NCBI GenBank assembly: GCA_035645555.1
Contig: DASQMI010000095.1
Location: 1 to 30,828 of the forward strand
Direction of reading: 5' to 3'
DNA: 30,828 nucleotides
Source of the DNA: Lysobacter_F sp035645555
Lineage (GTDB): Bacteria > Pseudomonadota > Gammaproteobacteria > Xanthomonadales > Xanthomonadaceae
Positions within the stretch are counted from its first letter, which is position 1. Each line of letters begins with the position of its first letter. The position numbers and the translations under genes were made by a program. The notes beneath the pieces are model-generated. The model did no database searches. It saw only the letters and a program-made list of their open reading frames with translations, and had not been told where the DNA came from. Positions 8,206-16,379 of this stretch are shown here, piece by piece.

Positions 8206-8444
8206 GTAGGAGCGGCTTCAGCCGCGACCGCACACCCTCCATGCGCCTGTAGGAGCGGCTTCAGCCGCGACCCGTGTGGCCGGTCGTCCGAATCGCCGCT
8301 AAAGCCGCTCCTACAAGCCCGCCGCTTTCCGATCGCGGCTAACGCCGCTCCTACAACGGCAGGCACCCACGCTGCTGTCGATCGCGGCTAAAGCCGCTCC
8401 TACAAGCCCGCCGCTTTCCGATCGCGGCTAAAGCCGCTCCTACA
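8206..8444. repeat. REP-like cluster C, six copies with internal duplication
   Basis: Two direct copies (8206-8227, 8249-8270) are followed by four inverted copies (8293-8314, 8333-8354, 8382-8403, 8422-8443). Bases 8298-8355 recur at 8387-8444, offset 89, with one mismatch, so the inverted half arose by duplicating a two-repeat block. Together with the terminator, this fills most of the 385-base gap before hutU; the last 70 bases (8447-8516) should hold the hutU promoter, where I see only a weak TAATCG-type -10 candidate. Confidence 0.92.
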
Positions 8445-8516
8445 CGGTCGAGGCCGGACGCCGCGCCACCGCCCGGGCGATAATCGGCGCATCCCTTCGC
8501 TGTCAGGACCGAGCCG

Positions 8517-10181
8517 ATGCCCACCCGCGTCGACCCCTCCCGCGTCATCCGCGCCCCGCGCGGCGCCGAGAAGACCTGCAAGTCGTGGCTCACCGAAGCC
8601 GCGTACCGGATGATCCAGAACAACCTCGACCCGGAGGTGGCCGAGAACCCGGCCGAGCTCGTGGTCTACGGCGGCATCGGCCGCGCCGCGCGCGACTGGG
8701 AGTGCTTCGACGCCATCCTGAAGTCGCTGCGCGAGCTCAACGACGACGAGACGCTGCTGATCCAGTCCGGCAAGCCGGTCGGCATCTTCCCCACGCATCC
8801 GGACGCGCCGCGCGTGCTGCTCGCCAACTCCAACCTGGTGCCGCACTGGTCCACCTGGGAGCACTTCAACGAGCTCGATCGCAAGGGCCTGATGATGTAC
8901 GGCCAGATGACCGCGGGCAGCTGGATCTACATCGGCTCGCAGGGCATCGTGCAGGGCACCTACGAGACGTTCGTCGAGATGGGCCGCCAGCATTACGGCG
9001 GCGATCTCACCGGCAAGTGGATCCTCACCGCCGGCCTTGGCGGCATGGGCGGCGCGCAGCCGCTGGCGGCGTCGCTCGCCGGCGCGTGCAGCCTCACCAT
9101 CGAATGTCAGCAGAGCCGCATCGATTTCCGCCTGCGCACGCGCTACGTCGACGAGCAGGCCACCGACCTCGACGACGCGCTCGCGCGCATCGCCAAGTAC
9201 ACGAAGGCGGGGCAGGCCAAGTCGATCGCGCTGCTCGGCAACGCCGCGGAAATCCTGCCGGAGCTGGTGCGCCGCGGCGTGCGCCCGGATGCGGTCACCG
9301 ACCAGACCAGCGCGCACGACCCCGTGCACGGCTACCTGCCGATCGGCTGGACGGTGGAGCAGTGGCAGGCCGAGCAGAAGGCCAACCCGGAACGCGTGCG
9401 CGATGCCGCCAAGAAGTCGATGCGCGTGCACGTCGAGGCCATGCTCGCGTTCAAGGCGATGGGCGTGCCGGTGGTCGACTACGGCAACAACATCCGCCAG
9501 ATGGCGTACGACGAAGGCTGCACGAACGCGTTCGACTTCCCCGGCTTCGTGCCCGCGTATGTGCGCCCGCTGTTCTGCCGCGGCGTCGGCCCGTTCCGCT
9601 GGGTCGCGCTGTCCGGCGATCCGGAGGACATCTACAAGACCGACGCCAAGGTGAAGGAGCTGATCCCCGACGATCCGCACCTGCACCGCTGGCTCGACAT
9701 GGCGCGCGAGCGCATCGCGTTCCAGGGCCTGCCCGCGCGCATCTGCTGGGTCGGCCTCGGCCAGCGCCACAAGCTCGCGCTCGCGTTCAACGAGATGGTG
9801 CGCAACGGCGAGCTGAAGGCGCCCATCGTGATCGGCCGCGACCATCTCGATTCCGGCAGTGTCGCCTCGCCCAACCGCGAAACCGAAGCGATGAAGGACG
9901 GCTCGGATGCCGTCAGCGACTGGCCGCTGCTCAACGCGATGCTCAACGTCGCCGGCGGCGCCACGTGGGTGTCGCTGCACCACGGCGGCGGCGTCGGCAT
10001 GGGTTATTCGCAGCACGCCGGCGTCGTCATCGTCTGCGACGGCACCGAAGCCGCCGACCGCCGTCTTGCCCGCGTGCTGTGGAACGACCCCGGCACCGGC
10101 GTGATGCGCCATGCCGATGCGGGCTACGAGATCGCGCAGCGCTGCGCGAAAGAGCAGGGGCTGAAGCTGCCGATGCTGTGA
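8517..10181 (+). CDS. hutU: Urocanate hydratase
   Basis: Second step of histidine degradation: hydrates urocanate to 4-imidazolone-5-propionate, the HutI substrate, using tightly bound NAD+ as electrophile. The 554 aa match the family's usual length. Recognisable blocks are ELVVYGGIGRAARDWE, TLLIQSGKPVG, the NAD-binding TAGLGGMGGAQPLAASLAGA, QTSAHDPVHGYLPIGW, VVDYGNNIRQMAYDEG, the FCRGVGPFRWVALSGDP active-site cysteine region, and SLHHGGGVGMGYSQHAG near the end. It is separated from hutF by about 5.9 kb of unrelated genes and REP clusters and is not followed by hutH; an AT-richer cassette begins directly after its stop. An AGGAC stretch nine bases upstream may serve as ribosome binding site. 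Confidence 0.98.
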   Translation: MPTRVDPSRVIRAPRGAEKTCKSWLTEAAYRMIQNNLDPEVAENPAELVVYGGIGRAARDWECFDAILKSLRELNDDETLLIQSGKPVGIFPTHPDAPRVLLANSNLVPHWSTWEHFNELDRKGLMMYGQMTAGSWIYIGSQGIVQGTYETFVEMGRQHYGGDLTGKWILTAGLGGMGGAQPLAASLAGACSLTIECQQSRIDFRLRTRYVDEQATDLDDALARIAKYTKAGQAKSIALLGNAAEILPELVRRGVRPDAVTDQTSAHDPVHGYLPIGWTVEQWQAEQKANPERVRDAAKKSMRVHVEAMLAFKAMGVPVVDYGNNIRQMAYDEGCTNAFDFPGFVPAYVRPLFCRGVGPFRWVALSGDPEDIYKTDAKVKELIPDDPHLHRWLDMARERIAFQGLPARICWVGLGQRHKLALAFNEMVRNGELKAPIVIGRDHLDSGSVASPNRETEAMKDGSDAVSDWPLLNAMLNVAGGATWVSLHHGGGVGMGYSQHAGVVIVCDGTEAADRRLARVLWNDPGTGVMRHADAGYEIAQRCAKEQGLKLPML

Positions 10182-10299
10182 GCCCTACTGGCGACGCATA
10201 AGAAGTACTACCGGTCGTCTCGGTGCTCTAGTATCGAAAGATCGTTTAATCCGAAGGGCCAAAGCAGGAAAGGCTTGGCTGTCACTAGGGGATAGAGCA
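10182..10299 (+). promoter_or_regulatory. AT-richer leader of the ParB-like/Dam cassette
   Basis: These 118 bases after hutU mark an abrupt change to AT-richer sequence (for example CTAGTATCGAAAGATCG and GTTTAATCC). They must carry the promoter of the following two-gene unit or be read through from hutU. A TAGTAT at 10229-10234 could be a -10 box, but I see no good -35. AGGGGA at 10286-10291 is a possible ribosome binding site. Confidence 0.4.
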
Positions 10300-11769
10300 A
10301 TGGAAAAGCTCAGCGTTCCGGTTGCCCAGCTTGAATTTGATCTTGAGAATCCACGTATTGATACCGCCAGCAACCAGACTGAGGCGCTGCGCAAGTTGCT
10401 TGAGTCGGAGAGTGTTGGTAGAGAGGTGGGGCGAAAGATTTACAATCTCGCCAGAAGTATTTGTCGACTAGGCTTCGATGAAAGCGAGCGATTGCTTGTG
10501 ATGCGTCACAGTGATGCGCCAGATCGGTTCATCGTACTCGATGGCAACCGCCGCCTCGCTGCGCTCAAATTACTTTCAGTGCCTGCCTTTCTCGCGCGAG
10601 ATGATATTGGGCTTTCCTTGTCGGTCAGGAATCGTTTCACAGAGCTGCGGCGACGCCACGCCTCTCTCGTTCTCCCAGATGTTGTTGACGTGCTTGTAAG
10701 CCCTGACCGGGCGCGGGCGAGCCCAATTATCGCCTTAAAGCACTCTGGTGAGCTTGATGGGAGTGGGCGAAGCGCTTGGCAGACTCTTCAGCAGCGGCGA
10801 TTTGAGAATGCTGGCTCATATCAGTTGTTGGTTGCCTTGCGTGCTCGAGGGCTGCTGGACGTTGCTACGTGCGGCCAAATGGATAACGGTAGCTATCCCA
10901 TAACCACCTTTGAACGTGCTGCTGCGACAACGGAGTTTGCTGAGCGATTTGGCGGGCAGATAACAAGTAGCGACTATGTGGCGGGCCCCACTCCCGAGGT
11001 TGCGCTAGCGGCTTGGGCGCGCATCGCCAATGATACCGCAAGCGGCGCAATTACCTCCCGATCCCAAATTTCCGATTCCGACGGCGTAAAACAATATCTG
11101 CGTCGCATTGCTTCCGACGTGCCTACGAATGATTCGCGCGACGCTGTAGGCCTCTCCACCTTTAGCGCTAGTGGATCCACCCATGGCGAAGGTGTGCCGC
11201 CAGCATCAGCTAATGAGGCGGCTCCGGCTCCTCGCCATTCTGATGCGGCGCAAGCTGCTTCAACAGACAGCCAGGCCGCTGCGTCAGCTTCTACGGGGTC
11301 AGTGAATGTGAGGAGGCGGCGAGTCAGTCGGTACCTCGTTGGTCGAGGGCAGTTAACGACCATTAGCGACCGCAAGTGCGTTGAAATCGCCAAAGAGCTA
11401 CGCGAAGCGATCCGGGTGGAGGAGGCGCCCTACGCGGCGGCGCTTCTCGTTAGAGCTTTACTCGAGCTAACAGCGTCGGTGTACCAAACAACCTTCTCGC
11501 TTTCCGCAAGCACTAATAAGACCCAGCGAATCCAACGGATGGGGCAAGATTTCATTGCGCATTCGCGGGGCCCTTCAGATCCAGCGGATCGTCTTCAGAT
11601 TGGTCAAGCTCTTCAAGTTGCAGCCGGTGTGTATGACAATTTGAGCGAAGTGGCGCATAACGAGCGCTTCTTCATAAGCCCAGACCACGTCCGAGCGACG
11701 TGGAGCACTGTGGCGCCGGGGGTGATCCTCGCATGGCAACGCATAATGCACGCCGAATCATACCGTTGA
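10300..11769 (+). CDS. ParB/Srx-fold protein with helical C-terminal domain
   Basis: A 489-aa cytoplasmic protein with three parts. Residues 1 to about 100 look like a ParB/sulfiredoxin-type domain: a first strand LEFDLENPRI and the box DGNRRLAALKLL (81-92), the counterpart of the ParB GERRxRA box. Residues about 285-342 form an Ala/Ser-rich, probably disordered linker ending in Arg-rich VRRRR. Residues about 355-485 are helical with ALLVRALLELTASVYQ, LSEVAHNERFFISPDHVRATW and a final tryptophan region, a layout seen in helical domains of conflict-system proteins. No HEPN Rx4-6H motif is present. Codon use is much more AT-rich than in hutU. It is paired with a DNA adenine methylase 6 bases downstream. 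A DNA-binding or nuclease role is inferred, not shown; it is not a chromosome-partitioning ParB. Confidence 0.75.
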   Translation: MEKLSVPVAQLEFDLENPRIDTASNQTEALRKLLESESVGREVGRKIYNLARSICRLGFDESERLLVMRHSDAPDRFIVLDGNRRLAALKLLSVPAFLARDDIGLSLSVRNRFTELRRRHASLVLPDVVDVLVSPDRARASPIIALKHSGELDGSGRSAWQTLQQRRFENAGSYQLLVALRARGLLDVATCGQMDNGSYPITTFERAAATTEFAERFGGQITSSDYVAGPTPEVALAAWARIANDTASGAITSRSQISDSDGVKQYLRRIASDVPTNDSRDAVGLSTFSASGSTHGEGVPPASANEAAPAPRHSDAAQAASTDSQAAASASTGSVNVRRRRVSRYLVGRGQLTTISDRKCVEIAKELREAIRVEEAPYAAALLVRALLELTASVYQTTFSLSASTNKTQRIQRMGQDFIAHSRGPSDPADRLQIGQALQVAAGVYDNLSEVAHNERFFISPDHVRATWSTVAPGVILAWQRIMHAESYR

Positions 11770-11775
11770 GCAGCA

Positions 11776-12690
11776 ATGGCGAAGACCACTCCTCTGCGAT
11801 ATCCAGGCGGTAAGGCTAGACTTCTTAAGTATTTTCAGCGGCTCATCGCCCAGAACGAACTATATGATTGCCACTATGTCGAGCCCTTTTGCGGAGGTGC
11901 AGCGCTGGCGGTCGAGTTGCTGCAATCTGGTCATGTGGCAAGCGTCCACATCAACGACTACGATCGAGCTGTCTACGCCTTCTGGCACAGCGTAGTTAAC
12001 CGATCAGATGACTTGTGCCAGCTGATCCTCGACGCCCGTGTCGATATGCCAACTTGGTATTCCTGCCGCGAGGTCTACCGGGACCCGGGCGCGGATCTGC
12101 TTTCTTTGGGCTTCGCCACTTTCTTTCTCAATCGGACTAATCGCTCAGGAATTCTGACTGCCGGCGTGATTGGTGGCGTTTCGCAAGCTGGGGCATGGAA
12201 GCTTGATGCTCGCTTTAACAGAGATGAGTTGATTAGACGTATTCAGCGCATAGCTGCGTTCCGCTCGCGGATAAAGGTGTCGCAGCTCGATGCGGCGAAG
12301 ATGCTCAGGCTATATGGACAAGAATGGGGGGCAAATGCTTTTGTCTATCTCGATCCGCCATATGTAGAGAAGGGGCCCAGGCTGTACTTGAACGCTTACG
12401 AGGAGCGTGATCACCGTCTGCTTGCAGAAGAGGTGTCAAGACTTAAGTGTCCGTGGGTCGTGAGTTACGACGATAACCCCCTCGTTCGCGATATCTACAG
12501 CGGCTATCGGTCGCAATCCCTTCGATTGCACTACAGTGCCCGCGAGCACAGTCGGGTTGGAAGAGAGGTTGCCTATTTCGCCCCTGTATTAGTTCCTCCT
12601 GATATGTCTGGAGTCAAGTCAAGCTATCGCATGCCTTGGGTCGATAATGACTTGGTGGACAGGCGCCCGGTGCGAAGGAAGACGATGTAA
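11776..12690 (+). CDS. D12-class DNA adenine N6-methyltransferase (Dam-like)
   Basis: A 304-aa methyltransferase that transfers methyl from S-adenosylmethionine to adenine N6 in DNA. Motif order is that of the Dam/alpha group: PLRYPGGKARL (6-16, motif X), VEPFCGGAALAVELL (35-49, motif I), INDYD (59-63, motif II) and catalytic DPPYV (193-197, motif IV). Between them lies a block FATFFLNRTNRSGILTAGVIGG that replaces the usual Dam target-recognition segment, so GATC specificity cannot be assumed. The gene starts 6 bases after the ParB-like gene in the same AT-richer composition, and no separate promoter is visible, so the two are probably one operon. No recognisable restriction endonuclease accompanies it unless the ParB-like partner is the effector. 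Housekeeping Dam is an unlikely alternative given the context. Confidence 0.9.
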   Translation: MAKTTPLRYPGGKARLLKYFQRLIAQNELYDCHYVEPFCGGAALAVELLQSGHVASVHINDYDRAVYAFWHSVVNRSDDLCQLILDARVDMPTWYSCREVYRDPGADLLSLGFATFFLNRTNRSGILTAGVIGGVSQAGAWKLDARFNRDELIRRIQRIAAFRSRIKVSQLDAAKMLRLYGQEWGANAFVYLDPPYVEKGPRLYLNAYEERDHRLLAEEVSRLKCPWVVSYDDNPLVRDIYSGYRSQSLRLHYSAREHSRVGREVAYFAPVLVPPDMSGVKSSYRMPWVDNDLVDRRPVRRKTM

Positions 12691-12864
12691 AAGATCGTGA
12701 GCCCAATTGAAGCGCCGAAGATCACGAGTTCGCGTACAGTCTAAAAATGGCGAGGAACGCCACTCCGGCAGCCGGCTCTCCCTTGCCCGGGCCACTTTCC
12801 GCCTCTACGCGGCGCACCCGCTATAGTCCGGGCGCCTCGAACCCGCGGTCAGCAGCAGAGTCCA

Positions 12865-15609
12865 GTGAGTACCGGCCATCCCCCGCGATCGCCGTCCCGA
12901 GCGGATGGCCCCGAGGACGACGTCCGTCGCGATGCCGCCGAACGCGCGCTGGCGCAGGCGCGTCTGGATGCGTTGACCTCGGCGACCTCGGACGTGGTCT
13001 ACCGGATGAGCGCCGACTGGAGCGAGATGCAGCCGCTCGACGGGCGTGGCCTGGTGGCGGGCAACGATGCGCCGATGCGCGACTGGATGCGGAAGAACCT
13101 GCCGGCCGCCGAACACGCGCGGGTCCAGGCGGCGATCGCCGAAGCCATGGCGAACAGGCGCGTGTTCGAGCTCGAACACCGCGTCATCCGCCCGGATGGC
13201 ACCGAAGGCTGGACGCATTCCCGCGCGGTTCCCGTGCTGGACGACGCCGGGCGTGTGATGGAGTGGGTGGGCGTAGCGCGCGACATCACCGCCGCCCGGC
13301 GTGCGCAGGAGGCGCTGGAGGAGAGCGAGCAACGCTTCCGCGCCCTGTTCGAGCAGTCGACCGGCGGCATCGCCCAGGTCGATCTCGAAGGCCGGTTCGT
13401 GCTGGTCAACGATCGCTATTGCGAGATCGTCGGCCGCACGCGCGAGGAATTGCTGACGCTGCGCATGCAGGACCTGACGCACCCCGACGACATCCCCGGG
13501 AACATGGCGTCGTTCGTGGAGCTGGCGCAGGGGCGGCGGCCGAGCTTCACGATCGAGAAGCGCTACCTCCGCCCCGATGGCAGCGATGTGTGGGTGCAGA
13601 ACGCTGTGTCGGCGGTCCGCGGGCCGGACGGGCGCGTGCGCTACATCACCGCGATGGTCGCCGACATCACCGCGCTGCGCCGCGCGCAGGGAAGCCAGGC
13701 GATGTTCGCAGCGCAGCGGCAGCTGGCGCTGGATGCGGCGAGGCTGGGCTGGTGGCAATACGACCCGGCGTCCGGGATGGTGACGCACGACGCGCGCTAC
13801 GCCGAGATCTACGGCCTTGAAGGCGTCGGTCCGCGCCACGTGGACGAGATCGCGCGGCTGCTGCATCCCGATGACGCGCCGCGGCTGTGGGACGCCGTGA
13901 AGGCCGCGATGCGCGCCGACGACCCCGCGCCCTACGCGGTCGAATACCGCATCCGTCGTCCTGATGGGGCGCTGCGCTGGCTGGAGGCGCGCGGCATCGC
14001 TTCGTTTGCCGGACGCGGCGACGCGCGCGTGGTGACCAGCCTCGTCGGCACCGTCGCCGATGTCACCGAGCGGCGGCTGGCCGAGGAGGTGCTACGCGAG
14101 AACGAAGCGCGCTTCCGGCTCATGGCCGACGCCTCGCCCGCGGCGCTATGGCTCACCGACCCGTCCGGCAACTGCACGTTCCTCTCCCGCCAGTGGTACG
14201 AGTTCACTGGCCAGACGGAACAGCAAGCGCTCGGGCAGGGATGGCTGACCGCGACCCATCCGGACGATCGTGAGCGCGTCGCCGACGAGTTCCTGCGAGC
14301 GAACGCCGCCCGGGCGCCTTTCCGCAGCGAGTACCGCCTGCGCGCGGCCCACGGCGAGTACCGCTGGTCGATGGACCTCGCGCGTCCGTGGTTCTCCGAG
14401 ACGGGCGAATACGCCGGCATGGTCGGGGTGGTGTTCGACATCGACGACCGCAAGCGCGCCGAGCAGGCGCTCGAGGAAGCCAGCCGGCGGAAAGACCAGT
14501 TTCTGGCGACGCTCGCGCACGAGCTCCGGAACCCGCTCGCGCCGATCTCCAACGCGCTGCAGGTCTGGCCGTTGCTGGACAACACGCCGGAGGAAGCCGC
14601 GCGGCTGCGCGAGATCATGGGGCGCCAGGTGAACCAGATGGTGCGCCTGATCGACGACCTGCTCGATGTGTCGCGCATCACCCGCGGGGTGATCGAACTG
14701 CGGACCGAGCGGCTGGACCTGCGCGTGGCGCTGGGGGTCGCCGTCGAAGCCCAGCGGCCGTTCATCGAAGCCCATCGGCACACCCTGACGGTCGACCTGC
14801 CGGGGTACCCGCTGCCGGTGCAGGCCGACCACGGCAGGCTCGTGCAGGTGTTCGGCAATCTGCTGCACAACGCGGCCAAATACACCGCGCCAGGCGGGCA
14901 TATCCGGCTCGCGGCGCGACGCGACGGCACGCAGGTTCGCGTTTCGGTGGCCGACGATGGCGCCGGCATCCCGGTGCACATGCTCGGCTCGATCTTCGAG
15001 ATGTTCACCCAGGTGGACCAGTCGCTCAGCCGCGCGCACGGCGGCCTCGGCATCGGCCTGACGCTGGTAAAGAATCTCGTCGAACTCCACGGTGGCACGG
15101 TCGAGGCGCGCAGCGAGGGCCCGGGCCGCGGCAGCGAGTTCGTGGTGTCGCTTCCGGCGGTGGGGGACGACGAATCCGATCTCCCCGCGATGGAAACGCC
15201 CGCGCGCACGTTGCCGCCGTTGCCCCGGCGTCGCGTGCTGGTCGTCGATGACGTCGAACCTTCTGCGAACACGTTTGCGCTGATGCTCAAAGGCCTCGGG
15301 CAGGTGTCGCTCGCAGTCCATGATGGCGTTTCCGCGCTCGACGCGATGGAGACCTTCCGTCCCGATGTGGTGTTCGTGGATATCGCGATGCCGGGCATGG
15401 ACGGCTACGAGGTCGCACGCCGCATCCGCGCGATGCCGGGGACGCAGCCGGTGCTCGTGGCGTTGACCGGATTCGGTCAGGAGGACGACCGCCGCCGCGC
15501 GCTCGCTGCCGGCTTCGACGCGCATCTCGTCAAGCCCGCCAGCATCGAAACCGTCCACGCGCTGCTGGCCGCGCCGTTGCGCGGTGGGCCGACGACGTCG
15601 GCCCGCTGA
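12865..15609 (+). CDS. Soluble hybrid sensor histidine kinase with four PAS-like modules
   Basis: A 914-aa cytoplasmic protein without transmembrane segments. Four PAS/PAC-like modules occupy about residues 25-150, 150-280, 285-410 and 415-535, each closing with a PAC-type WVGVARDITAARRA-like segment. HisKA follows with the phosphorylated H552 in LAHELRNPLAPI, then HATPase_c with the N-box VFGNLLHNAAKYTAPGG, DDGAGIP and GGLGIGLTLVKNLVELHGG. The C-terminal receiver (about 790-910) has D839 in VFVDIAMPGMDGYE. It starts at GTG (12865); the next in-frame ATG would remove part of the first module. The composition is back to high GC. The signal and output are unknown, since no partner response regulator or DNA-binding domain is adjacent; phosphotransfer to an unlinked protein is likely. 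Confidence 0.92.
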   Translation: MSTGHPPRSPSRADGPEDDVRRDAAERALAQARLDALTSATSDVVYRMSADWSEMQPLDGRGLVAGNDAPMRDWMRKNLPAAEHARVQAAIAEAMANRRVFELEHRVIRPDGTEGWTHSRAVPVLDDAGRVMEWVGVARDITAARRAQEALEESEQRFRALFEQSTGGIAQVDLEGRFVLVNDRYCEIVGRTREELLTLRMQDLTHPDDIPGNMASFVELAQGRRPSFTIEKRYLRPDGSDVWVQNAVSAVRGPDGRVRYITAMVADITALRRAQGSQAMFAAQRQLALDAARLGWWQYDPASGMVTHDARYAEIYGLEGVGPRHVDEIARLLHPDDAPRLWDAVKAAMRADDPAPYAVEYRIRRPDGALRWLEARGIASFAGRGDARVVTSLVGTVADVTERRLAEEVLRENEARFRLMADASPAALWLTDPSGNCTFLSRQWYEFTGQTEQQALGQGWLTATHPDDRERVADEFLRANAARAPFRSEYRLRAAHGEYRWSMDLARPWFSETGEYAGMVGVVFDIDDRKRAEQALEEASRRKDQFLATLAHELRNPLAPISNALQVWPLLDNTPEEAARLREIMGRQVNQMVRLIDDLLDVSRITRGVIELRTERLDLRVALGVAVEAQRPFIEAHRHTLTVDLPGYPLPVQADHGRLVQVFGNLLHNAAKYTAPGGHIRLAARRDGTQVRVSVADDGAGIPVHMLGSIFEMFTQVDQSLSRAHGGLGIGLTLVKNLVELHGGTVEARSEGPGRGSEFVVSLPAVGDDESDLPAMETPARTLPPLPRRRVLVVDDVEPSANTFALMLKGLGQVSLAVHDGVSALDAMETFRPDVVFVDIAMPGMDGYEVARRIRAMPGTQPVLVALTGFGQEDDRRRALAAGFDAHLVKPASIETVHALLAAPLRGGPTTSAR

Positions 15610-15699
15610 GCTTCAGGCGCTCGGGTCGGGTCGAACCCGCCGCGCGCTTGTTGCGGCGCATTGCGCGCGGCCGTCCGGGACTTCGCGCGTGTCCGCTCG

Positions 15700-16179
15700 T
15701 TAGCCGCGTCGGGCAGCTTCGATCGTCGCGATGTCGATCTTCGTCATCTGCATCATCGCCTCGAACGCGCGCCTGGCCGCGGCACGGTCGGGGTCGTTGA
15801 TCGCGTCGATCAGCGCGCGCGGCGTGATCTGCCACGACACGCCCCATTTGTCCTTGCACCAGCCGCAGGCGCTTTCCTGGCCGCCGTTGCCGACGATGGC
15901 GTTCCACAGCCGGTCGGTTTCGGCCTGGTCGTCGGTCGCCACCTGGAACGAGAACGCTTCACTGTGCTTGAACGCCGGCCCGCCGTTGAGGCCGAGGCAC
16001 GGGAGGCCCATCACGGTGAACTCGACGGTGAGCACGTCGCCCTGTTTGCCGGACGGGTAATCGCCCGGCGCGCGGTGCACGGCCTGCACGGCGCTGTCGG
16101 GAAACGTCTGCGCGTAGAACGTGGCGGCCTCGAGCGCGGTGCCGTCGTACCAGAGGCAGATGGTGTTCTTGTGGGTCAT
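15700..16179 (-). CDS. PhnB-like VOC family protein
   Basis: A 159-aa protein of the glyoxalase/bleomycin resistance (VOC) superfamily, PhnB-like branch (historically mis-annotated as 3-demethylubiquinone methyltransferase). Seen are the opening ICLWYDGTALEAATFYAQTFPDS, VEFTVMGLPCLGLNGGPAF, FSFQVATDDQAETDRLWNAI and the signature CGWCKDKWGVSWQITP, then an AFEAMMQMTKIDIATIEAA tail. The ATG at 16179 is preceded by GGAG six bases upstream, which decides the start over upstream in-frame ATGs. Enzymatic function is not established for this branch. It is convergent with the sensor kinase and divergent from the PNGase A-like gene. Confidence 0.88.
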   Translation of the reverse strand: MTHKNTICLWYDGTALEAATFYAQTFPDSAVQAVHRAPGDYPSGKQGDVLTVEFTVMGLPCLGLNGGPAFKHSEAFSFQVATDDQAETDRLWNAIVGNGGQESACGWCKDKWGVSWQITPRALIDAINDPDRAAARRAFEAMMQMTKIDIATIEAARRG

Positions 16180-16379
16180 GGTCGTCTCCGTCGTGGCGGG
16201 CATGGCCCCTTGTCCCATACGACGGATGTGCGCTGTGGAAATCGACAGCCGGGCGCGGTCGAGCCAAACAGCTGCTGTCCAGCCGGCATGCACGTCCCTT
16301 GCTGCCGACTAAACGGCGCATGCACGGGTGCGGGCGTAGAAGCCGGTGTGGGGAGCCAACCCAGCCAGGAGGCACCCTC

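Noticed and set aside
8206..8444. Possible CRISPR array
   Set aside because: The repeats change orientation, spacers are irregular and partly duplicated, and the same element recurs at other loci; these are REP-like elements.
8400..10112. A 570-codon open frame on the minus strand opposite hutU
   Set aside because: It is the antisense shadow of a high-GC gene: His/Arg/Ala-rich, without recognisable motifs, and hutU on the plus strand is unambiguous.
11620..11670. HEPN RNase active site in the ParB-like protein
   Set aside because: The histidine in LSEVAHNERF has no arginine at the required Rx4-6H position, so a catalytic HEPN is not supported.
12695..12727. TCGTGA/TCACGA inverted repeat after the methyltransferase gene as a terminator
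   Set aside because: The six-base arms are about 21 bases apart and no T-tract follows.
12822..12827. TATAGT as a -10 box for the sensor kinase gene
   Set aside because: No acceptable -35 lies 16-18 bases upstream; the only TTGCCC is 33 bases away.
14146..15558. Long open frames on the minus strand opposite the sensor kinase
   Set aside because: They are low-complexity shadow frames; the plus strand has complete PAS, HisKA, ATPase and receiver motifs.
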